Positions 48,476-57,759 of a stretch of DNA of 57,759 bases are shown here, piece after piece; position 1 is the first letter of the stretch; each line of letters opens with the position of its first letter. The stretch lies in NCBI RefSeq assembly GCF_001949145.1, contig NW_019091486.1, positions 1,998,163 through 2,055,921 of the forward strand, given 5' to 3'. The position numbers and the translations under genes are program-made. Source of the stretch: Acanthaster planci. Its lineage: Eukaryota; Echinodermata; Asteroidea; Valvatida; Acanthasteridae. The notes below the pieces were generated by a model. That model ran no database searches and had not been told where the DNA came from. It saw only the letters and a program-made list of their open reading frames with translations.

Positions 48476-51400
48476 GTAAGACAACTTGTCTGGAGGCAAG
48501 TGCATTTCATTCTAAACATCTTCAGATGGTCAGCTCCAAGACAAACCATTTACATGTTCCATTCATTTTCAAACAACAAACTTGCCTTTGTAGATTTATA
48601 CATCCAGGAACACTGCCACATGAATATCACATAAATCAGTATTTACTTACTTAGCCTCTGTTGCTGCCATCTCACAGCGGATGAAGTTGACTGGCACTTC
48701 CCTTCTCAGACCTCCCAAGTTCAACAGTTGGAAGTGCATGTATTTGATCTGAATTTTTGTTGTGTGAATCGTGATACAGTGCATGCACGGTACATTACAA
48801 CAGCATTGACTACAACATGAAAGTCCAAAGAAAGATATTTACACTTTTCTTAAAGGTATGCATTGCTGAAATGACTTGAACTTCTGGCCTTTCAAATTCA
48901 AACTTGAAGCTGTTAAATTACATTTATAAATGATACAAATGTCCACCAAAATGAACTTTGGGGTACATCTTTTAGTCATAAACTTGGTTCACATGTAAGT
49001 TACATTCATGTGCAGCCAGGAGCTATCAGGCAAAAAGGAGTGACAAGTTTATTTAAATGAGTCAGTTCGATATTCCAAAAAGTTAAGGTCTTTCGGGAAA
49101 ATGCCATACATATGGGGTGGTACATGGCTACACAGAATGGCTCTGACAAGAACAGACATTGGCACGCTCGTGCTGCTGTTCCCAAATCACTTCGGACACA
49201 CTTCAGTTTGGGCATGTGCTGTAGAATACCGAAGTGGCTATGTTCATGTGTGGGCCAAGTTTACAGTTTATATGTACATGCATACTGACTGTTCAGCGAT
49301 TCCTTTCTGACTACTGTTGTGCCTTGAAATTCTAAACATTTTCGCATTGTGGTTGTGAAGGTATCCCAGGTGACCTTGGAAAAGTCTGTTGGCTGTAGGC
49401 AAAACAGTTAACCACAAAGTAGTACAACATAAATCCACCTGGGATGACTTTTGTTGTGTGTGGTTTGGAAAAAGTAAACACCAGATACCAAGGGTGTCTG
49501 GCTACATGTATGATTTGTAAATAATGGTTTCAAGTTGGTCATTATGTACATTTAGCTGATACATTAGGCATTTGATACGGTATGCTAGTCTGCGTCTGCC
49601 ACTAGATGGTGTACACATTTTCATGTCCATGAAGATTTATTTGCTTTGTGATTTGGTCCTTGGTAAGTGTAGACTTTAAGTTTAATTTTTCATGTCGTTG
49701 CCCAGGTTTAATTGACTTTTAGCAAAAACACTAGATTTGGCTGAAGTTTGGCTCATAAAAAAATATTTTTATAAAAATGGGTGGCCAAACAACTTGGACG
49801 GCCATCTTTAATTCAGAAGTAACTCTAAATGTGTCATTAATTTCAGGGTATAAAGTCAGTGTAAAAGATTCATGTGATCTGGTCCTGCAGTCCAGTCATG
49901 GCAGTGCAGATGGTTACTGAAGAGGCTCCAACTTTAAATAATCCCACGAGTATGACTGTTAGAATTTTAACTATCACAAAACTTAAAATATTGAACAAAA
50001 GTACATGTACATGGACGGTGTATGTTTATAGAGAAACATTTCCTTGCACAGAATCTGATTAATTTGTACATGTGCATACATGCATCCTTGGCTCATTGTA
50101 AACATGCTTCTCAATGGCATCTGTGTTTAAAAAGAATGCACATGGTTGCTTCCCAACCCACTTCTCCGTGGGAACCCTTTGCTCTATGATTGAACGGTTT
50201 TGCTCCTCTTTTGTCAAGAGCGATTTGACATTGGGTTGACACCAATGTGATCACATGAAGTATTATCCTTGGAGATTGCAAGAATCAGAGCACTCTGGAA
50301 ATGGATGACTGTTTAATCATGATGTTTGTGTTCCTTGTGCTGACCACATGCTTAATTAATTTCCTGCTGCCATGGGACAGCAAGGATGGTTTATCAGGAT
50401 ACTCAGGGTAGGGTCTGGTCTGGTCAGGTCAGGCGGGGATCTAATTAGGAGTCTCAAGGCCACTTCCCGTGGGACCCATGGAACACAGCCGCTGGACATA
50501 CATGTAGATCTGTTAAATGACCCCTTTAAAAAAAAAGCATTCCCCATCCTGTGAAGGTAGTGAAAGTTGCTTAGTAAATAAACAGTACCTGTTTTGTACT
50601 TCACGCACATGTTAAATGTTCAGTTGAATCAGATTATAACATTCCCAGAACCAAACATATGCACTTAATTCTGCTCTTATGTGGAAATCATCCATTACAA
50701 GGCTAAAATCACTAACATGATATAGGATAAAGTGCTATCAAAATGTAATGATTCAACTGTGAATTGAATAGTTTGCCTTTGGTAATAACAGAAGACAGTT
50801 TTTGAAGAGCAGAATGCACAGATACATGCATCACAGATTTTTCCTTAATTTTTAGGTGAAATTTCATTCATTTTTACATTGGAAGCAGTCATTTTATTTC
50901 CTCACCATTGGCTCATGTTTGATTTCAGTTGTCAAACCGACCCAAGTCTGAAACTCACTCCCCCAACAAAAACATTTGCAGATTTTGATATTGGTATATA
51001 TACATGTACCAACATAAATCACACTCACACATGCAGTGTTCGTTGTGGTTCTCGCCAAATTAAGGCATAGTTTTATCTGGAACACAGGGCACCATTAATC
51101 TCTGTTAAGAAACAAGTCACATTGAAATCCATATACTTTATCATGGCCTTGCCAGTAATAAATTGGGTCCCTTTCAGAGGGTATTTCTGTCTGCGTGCGG
51201 GGAGTAGTCTTAATGCTGTGCCAGTTTTGGTGTCAGGTTTCACCACTTCAATGTTGTTTGGAAATTAGAATATTGGTTGATGAAATACCCCTGGAAAAAT
51301 ATAACCTGTGCCATGGCGTAACTTGATACCATTCTTGGCAGTACATTGTAAAAGGGTATCCCGCATTATGTGCAGTCGTGGTGAGCTTTTTGTACTGGAG

Positions 51401-54026
51401 GTACAGCTGGACCAGTGTACGTTACATGCACATGTAGGGTAACGATGGGTGCCATTTGTGGAGTATAGCTGTTCTTCCACTTACAGGAATTATTTTTACA
51501 TGTACAAAATTTTCAGCCTTGTATATATTGTTCCAGTTGATTTTAGTGAAATGTACATCACTCTGAACATTGTACCGACACAGTTCTCCAAACAAAATTA
51601 TCTGCTGTACTTTTGCTCTTTTATTTATGCAGAATTTCACTGACTGATGTTCTATTTTCATATAAAATGTACAAGTCTTCAAGGCCACATGCTGTTTCAG
51701 TCTTGTAGCATTGAACCATGTTTTATATGTTCCAGTATGTGCTTATGACAGTCATGTAATCATTAACCACAGGACTATGTTTGTTTCATACCCCCTACCC
51801 ACAAGTTCAAAGGTCACAGGCAAAGTATGCGCCAGGGATTCAGGTTTTTCAACCTCAGGGTGACCCGTTGTACATCCCTGTGGGAAAGCAGTCAGCTTGC
51901 TGGCAAATTGTGTTTTTAGTGGGTGAATGGCATCCCATAGGCCCTAACCCCAGTGACCTTGCCTGTAGTGAAATGTAATACATCCTGTATGTGTGCAGAG
52001 TGTGTGCATTTTGCTTTAGCAAATTGAGTTGCTAATCATGTTGGTCCTTGTCCAGGCAATTGGGTCTCATGAGAATGGGTGGTGATGTGAGTCAATTCAG
52101 TTGGATGCCTCACCTGATTGTTGAGCTTAAATCTGTCTGCAGTGGGGTGTGGTGATTACACCATTCACCTATTCACTGAAAAAAATGTCAGTAGTATGAC
52201 TGATACAAACAATTAACTTCTACCTTGAACCGATGATACAGCTACACGTAATCAGCAAGTCTGTTCACATTCTATATAGTTTACACATTCATGTTTAGAA
52301 CAAAACAGTCAAACAATGCTATCAAAACAATCTGATGAATTCCATAAGAACTTGGTTTTTCATTTGACGCACATATATTGAAACTGCCCAAGCTAGAAAT
52401 AACAACATTGCGTTTGTAGGCATAAATTGTAACAGAAACTCAGGTCAGTGGAGAACACCAAACCAAATAAACTTTAATAAGCTAATTTGGTGCAGCTCAT
52501 GTTCTACTGTTTGGGTTAGGGCCTATAGCCATTATTGTGAGTAAGTAAGTACTTTGGTGAATCCTGAATGAAACATGGGTCATCGTGATGAGATGGGAAT
52601 GATAAGTGGGAAATCTGATCTACCCATGCTCCCTACTGAGTGGGGAATATTCAGTTTCCAAGATATTTGTTACTGATTTTAGAAATGTCGTGATTGCCTC
52701 TTGAGCCATTGTTTTTCTTTCCATTCAGCACAAACCCACAATATACATACCCTGTGATTTGGGGCACAATTTCCAGTGATTTCCGTGGAGATTTACATGT
52801 ACATCACCCGCCATATACAAATCATTCAACAACACAAAGCACAGTGACTGTTAACTGTGATGTAATGATGACTGTTATAAATGAAATGAAATAAAATAAT
52901 AATCATGTGCCCACAATATAACAGACACAGTAAATGGTCTAAAACTCACTACACATTGGAAATTTACTGTCAGTTGTTCCCTGATGATGGGCTGTGATCC
53001 AGAACTGAAGTGCCCTTTTTCATGAACTGTGATCAGAGCATTAGTATGCAGTTATTTCAGCAGTTCAGTCAAGGCCACGGAGGTTGTGTCAAGTACACAT
53101 GACCTATAATGGCCTCGCATGCAGTACACAGGTGGAACCCTCTCCACCTGTGTGGCTACTGTGGAGTACCCTTCAATTCACTGCCTGACAAAGTGTAAGA
53201 TTGATAAAGGACAGTGGATGACAGTATTACACATCTGGTATCAGATGATTAATATTTGCCGCATGAGCATGGGTGTTGGCTTTAATGATGTCATGGTTCA
53301 CCTGTTTTCCTATGTACTGTACATGTACATGTAGGGTGTAGTACATTGTACATGTTCACTGTGCACGCTCATTTTACAGGCTCATGTACGTGGCATACCT
53401 TGTGCATAAGAAGTTCCCAGTCATTGTTAATGTGATACAGTTACCATTTACAGTACGTGACATGCCGTTGATATGATTTGTTATGGAGGACAGTTGCAGT
53501 GGGCTGGGATGCATTTGTACCGTACTTTCTGTGAGGAATTCTGGCTCTCTTCTTACCGTTCATCTGCACATGTGCACAAACGAACAGCCCTCTGATTTGT
53601 TGACCTTAACAGAGAAAGAAGAGACATAATCAATGGCACACATTGGTAGCAACAGAGCAGACATACTGATTACAGTGGAAAAGGATAGGCCGATTGTGGG
53701 CTGACTCAGATGTGTACATATATGGAACAGGTGTTGTGCAACCTGATGCATAGTGTGTAGACATGTTGACATGTGCTGTGTTTATGTAACCTCTTGAGAT
53801 AGGGGATCAATGAAAATGCAGAGGCACACATCACACTTAGAGCAGTAATACTTCAAAATAAATGCATCTCCTACACATGTTGTGTTTTTGTTTTTAAGTA
53901 GTTTTTATTGCAAATGCAGTCCAAGTACGAAAAAGTAACGAACTATGGTACATGGTATATGCACCCGTATGTAGATGGATCATATTCATTATAAGGTATG
54001 GAATCAGAACTTACGCAACCAACTTA

Positions 54027-54056
54027 TTTGTTTGTTTGTTTGTTTGTTTGTTTGTT
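54027..54056. repeat. TTTG microsatellite
   Basis: About seven uninterrupted TTTG units. Confidence 0.95.
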
Positions 54057-54110
54057 TTACCCAAGTCTGGGTATTTTGCCCAGCTTTTTAAAAATTTTCC
54101 CTTTATTTAT

Positions 54111-54210
54111 TTGGCTTAAAGACGTATTTAATGTTCAATGGATTTCCAATGGATAGCACCCTCTTGGTAGTTGGCTTAGAGATGTATTTAATGTTCAGTG
54201 GATTTCCAAA
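54111..54210. repeat. 60-base tandem duplication, about 1.7 copies
   Basis: TTGGCTTAAAGACGTATTTA... at 54111 recurs as TTGGCTTAGAGATGTATTTA... at 54171, each continuing to TGGATTTCCAA with a few differences. Confidence 0.85.
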
Positions 54211-56016
54211 CCTGTGTCTTGTGCGTACTTGCCAACCATTCCAATTTAATCGGATCTGTCCTGACATTTAAGTTTTCAGATAGCAAAAAATCAGAACCTT
54301 CCAATTTCTGTAAACAGGCAGAAAAATGTAAAAGTCCTGGCAACAGAGGATGCTATTTGCAGAAAAAAAGGGCGCTATTTCTATTAAAAGGCAGAGCTGT
54401 TTATGGAGAGTTGTGACATGAGTGTCATGGTTGTTGGAAACAAACTGGCAGGTACATGTATATTCACCAGTGTACATGTACATGGACAGTTGGTACAGTA
54501 CATGCATGTCTGTAGCCGCTTGCTCTACTCTACACATAATGAACAGCTATTTTATTTTCAAAATCTGAAGCTTGCAACTTTCTAATTTAACAGCTCTGAA
54601 AAAGGCCGCTATATGCTATGTGAAAAATGGCAGTTACCAACAGACATGTACATGTGTGTACCGTACATGTAAATAGCTTCCCTTGCATGGCTGCCTGTTT
54701 TGCTATAGACTCCTAAAATGGGTGTTCCAATTTCTGACCGACCGTTGTGATGGCAAGTACTTGTATGTTTGTGTTATTATTTAAGTCGATCCTTTCCAAG
54801 GGGGAAAGAGGGAGGGCATGTGTTTACATAGCAAAGATGGTCCTGTGGTGGGAACCGACTACGTGTGCTTGCAGCAGGTTCATGTGCGTTTGGCACAGGA
54901 CATGCTGAGCACGTGCTACAAATTTCCATTTGAATGAACTTGTATATGTAGCTCGTGTGCTGGGCACATATACGGACCTGGTTTAGAAACTTCCCACAAG
55001 CCTGTCTCTTCTCCGCTGGTGAGGGTGGACTTTACCTTGTGGCAGATAATACGGAAGTTTCAGACATGAAACCCCATTCCTTTATAGAAAAAAATTGCTA
55101 CTTGTTGATACTTCTTCTTGTTGACACCACTCGCGTCAAAATTAAATTGCCATTTGGAATCACCTCATTGCCTGTACGAACTCATGAAAATCATTAAGGT
55201 GGCATATAAACTAATTTGGAAAGAAAGTGCACTGTCTATAGAGCCATTTGATTAACATCTAACAGGTCCCTGGCTGTCAGCAGTGATGAGTATTGAAACC
55301 ACGACACCGCAAGCCGTATAAGGAATTGTTAATTTGTATGTGAATGCATGTGTGGTTTCGCTTTTCTGCTCAAAACTCAGCTGAAGAATCACCAACCAAG
55401 GGATGATTCAAACCTGGCATGAAGAGGTGATTTCAAACAGGAAAAATCATCCAATGACTTGGGATGGTAGAGAGTTAAAGTATGCCGAGATTGTTAGGCT
55501 GCAGCTTAAAATTGCGCACAAGTCTGGGGCTGTGGCTGTAGCCAATTCCCATAGAGTTGTGTGTAAAGTTACGGTATTATGGACATAGCATAGCATAGCA
55601 TAGAGGATAGGTCTTCCTAGAAAGACAAGAGCTTGAGCAAACTCCCCTGTTATGTGAGCTTCCCACTGTAACATGTTTCTTGATGTGCCCAAGTGGGCTA
55701 TCCACCATTTTCACATGACAGCATAGCTCAACTTTACCCTGCCAATTTGCAGCAGTGGGTCTACACGGAAAGAGTTCCTCGTCACGGGCCCTGCCAACCA
55801 CAAAGCATGCAGTTTGGCTTGAGCAAGAGAACACTCACCCGGCCCCCTCGGACACTGAAGCCAGGTGCTACTATTGAGGCCCATTAACACACATGCGCAA
55901 TATTTGACGTTTACTCTGTAGCAGAAAACCTTTCGGTATTTATGTTAATGATAATCCACAACAATGACGTACATTGTACCTTGACGCCATACTCAACAAG
56001 AATGCTGATTGGCCAT

Positions 56017-56879
56017 TAGGGATTAACTGATGATCAGATCAGACATTGGATCGAGCCAATGTTTGGCAACATCAGTAAAACATTGGATCGGCAACATTTG
56101 ACCTTCCTTGCCGATGTGAGTGTCAATGTTACATTGAAGAAAGGAACAAACTGTACACTCAGTTTCAGCAAACTCGTATTGTTATTCGACTATGAATAAA
56201 AACAGTGTTTTTTTGGTCATTTGGTGAGATAAATGAACAGTTATACCATAGTTAAACCCATGTAAAGTGTCCCGAAAATTACGGCGGGCGATCCCTGATG
56301 CAGCAACACCCTGTGTGGCACCACAAGGTGCTGTGTGACCAGTCTGAAGGTACCGTTAGCCCGAGATGTAGCCTTTGCTCAAGGCATGCTTGGCTACCTG
56401 AACACACGGCACACACCTCTGCCGTTAGCACGACGAAGGCACCAACGTGAGTGGTGAAGCCATCAGCCGAGCATGGTGCACCGATGCCGTGCGTGCCTTG
56501 ACTAAAGGCTAGACATGATTCAGCCCCAGGTGCTGTGTGTATATTCTGCATGTATGCACCACATGCGTCGGGTTTGAATACAACAGAGCACTGTTGGTAC
56601 TGCACGAGCGGCAATGTGATGTACGCAATTCTCTCAACTTACTGACAGTAAAGGCAAAAAACTAAACCTGTTATTGGTAATGTGTAAACTGACATTTTAA
56701 ATTTTAAGGGAGTACACTGGTTTTTTATTGTTATGAGCAGGCTTACATCCTACCCGTATTAAGGTTGTGTTTTCAGTTATTGTCCGTTAAAAATTGGATC
56801 GGATCGGACATCTGCCAATGTTCCAATTAAGACATCGGAAATTGGATCGGCAGTTAAAACCTACATCGGTTGATCCCTA
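56017..56879. mobile_element. Non-autonomous hAT-type transposon with 8-base target duplication
   Basis: The left end TAGGGATTAACTGATG and the complement of the right end (CATCGGTTGATCCCTA) form inverted repeats with two mismatches. TTGGCCAT occurs immediately outside both ends (56009-56016 and 56880-56887), the 8-base duplication expected of hAT. Subterminal copies of TTGGATCGG and ACATCGG near both ends look like transposase binding sites. The 863-base interior has no transposase; a GC-rich section at about 56280-56600 stands out and may be captured DNA. Confidence 0.88.
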
Positions 56880-57759
56880 TTGGCCATAACAGGCAGTCAC
56901 AGCGTGGTATCTTTGGGAAAATTTCTCTGGTTTCTGACGCAGCTTTTTATTGATCCACCAAATGATGTGTCCACTCTGAATGTAAACAGTGGAATAGAAA
57001 ACCATGTGTTCCATTTTTTTTTGTCTATGTGGAATTCCATTAATGTAAATGGGCCTTTAGATGAATTGAAATTCCAAGTTTTTCATCCCTAAATTGTGTT
57101 GCAAGATCTAGGCAAGTTGTTCAAAAGTTTCCAGTGGATTTGGTATTGCCTGTTTTCTAAGATGTTGGCCAATCATTTACGGTAGGGTCCATGAGGCACC
57201 TGTGCTAAACTCTAATCTATGCGGGTGGACGATTTAGCTGTCATGAATGTTTCCGTAATTATGGTAGTCCATAGGCAACCATCATCTTAAATTTTGTGAT
57301 TGCCTCCATTAACTTTGTACACAGTAAAAACTATGACCTCAGATTTAGACTATGACGTCATTTTAGACTAATTGGTTAGCTGAAACAAGACATGTTTACA
57401 TTGATATAACACCACTTAATACACAAGTATGAATTTATTGAAAATGTTTTGTTGGTTTACATGATAAAGAAATGGTGAAGAAAAATGGGTGTGTAAAGGC
57501 TTAAATGCACGCCAGTGTACGTGCACATGTAGGTAAAACATCGTTTAGTCACATGATTCTTTTTTCACTCATGAGGACCTGTACTGCTGCCCAAAACAGT
57601 AACCTCAGGATCTATTGGGCCCTGTATTGTCCCCACACCACCTCAACACTCTCTATTCCTTTTTACACCAAAAGAATATTTTCAATGCAGTACAGTGTAG
57701 TATAGATGCTAATGGATTAATCAACTGAAACACTTCAGTTCTACACAAGGCATAGCTGA

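Larger units (their letters stand above)
48476..57759 (+). other. KAT6: Long KAT6 intron to the window edge
   Basis: I find no second coding exon: nothing resembling the zinc-ligand pattern of PHD fingers or the MYST domain on the + strand. The intron holds a TTTG microsatellite, a 60-base duplication, many TACATGTA palindromes and a hAT element. Confidence 0.6.

Noticed and set aside
56279-56614. 111-codon minus-strand Cys-rich frame
   Set aside because: It lies wholly inside the hAT element, no domain is recognised, and GC-rich sequence makes long chance frames likely. Noted as possible captured DNA only.

Overview
This is animal nuclear DNA: intron-rich, AT-leaning, and full of short non-autonomous transposons and SINEs. 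Nearly all exons have GT/AG borders. The palindrome TACATGTA is strikingly frequent. A marine invertebrate is likely, and an invertebrate deuterostome (amphioxus, hemichordate or echinoderm) fits the gene neighbourhood, but I cannot name the species from sequence alone.

Layout. (1) Positions 1 to about 24,300 hold a locally duplicated gene for a small secreted metalloproteinase of the M12B (reprolysin/ADAMTS-like) family. Copy A (1515-6925) and copy B (14582-20450) are both on the + strand. Each has ten coding exons of identical length, apparently intact, encoding 419 residues: signal peptide, M12B propeptide and a zinc catalytic domain with HExxHxxGxxHD. Neither has disintegrin, thrombospondin or other downstream domains. 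A third, inverted and truncated copy C (exons 1-3, minus strand, 22351-23886) has a frameshift and a damaged splice donor and is a pseudogene. The copies sit in larger duplicated blocks, with about 4.4 kb of unrelated repeat-rich DNA and a 530-base assembly gap between A and B. In front of exon 5 lies a 33-base tandem repeat in which every unit carries a complete splice acceptor in the same phase.

(2) 25529-39913 is a complete adenosine kinase gene (ADK), ten coding exons, 357 residues, + strand. Its introns carry a MITE related to one in the protease introns, a SINE, and other repeats. (3) 39914 to about 44,000 is ADK 3' flank and intergenic DNA, including a tRNA-derived SINE in the last ADK intron just before it. 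(4) From about 44,140 to the right edge is the 5' part of a KAT6 (MYST) histone acetyltransferase gene: a probable noncoding first exon with a YY1-type ATGGCG motif, a second exon with the start codon and the N-terminal winged-helix/H15 region (47909-48475), then at least 9.3 kb of intron containing a clear hAT-type element with an 8-base target duplication.

ADK followed by KAT6 on the same strand matches, from memory, the human ADK-KAT6B order and orientation on chromosome 10, so this looks like an old conserved gene pair. The protease duplication lies immediately upstream. I see no evidence that the three loci act in one pathway: ADK handles adenosine and methylation-cycle flux, KAT6 acetylates histone H3, and the proteases are secreted.
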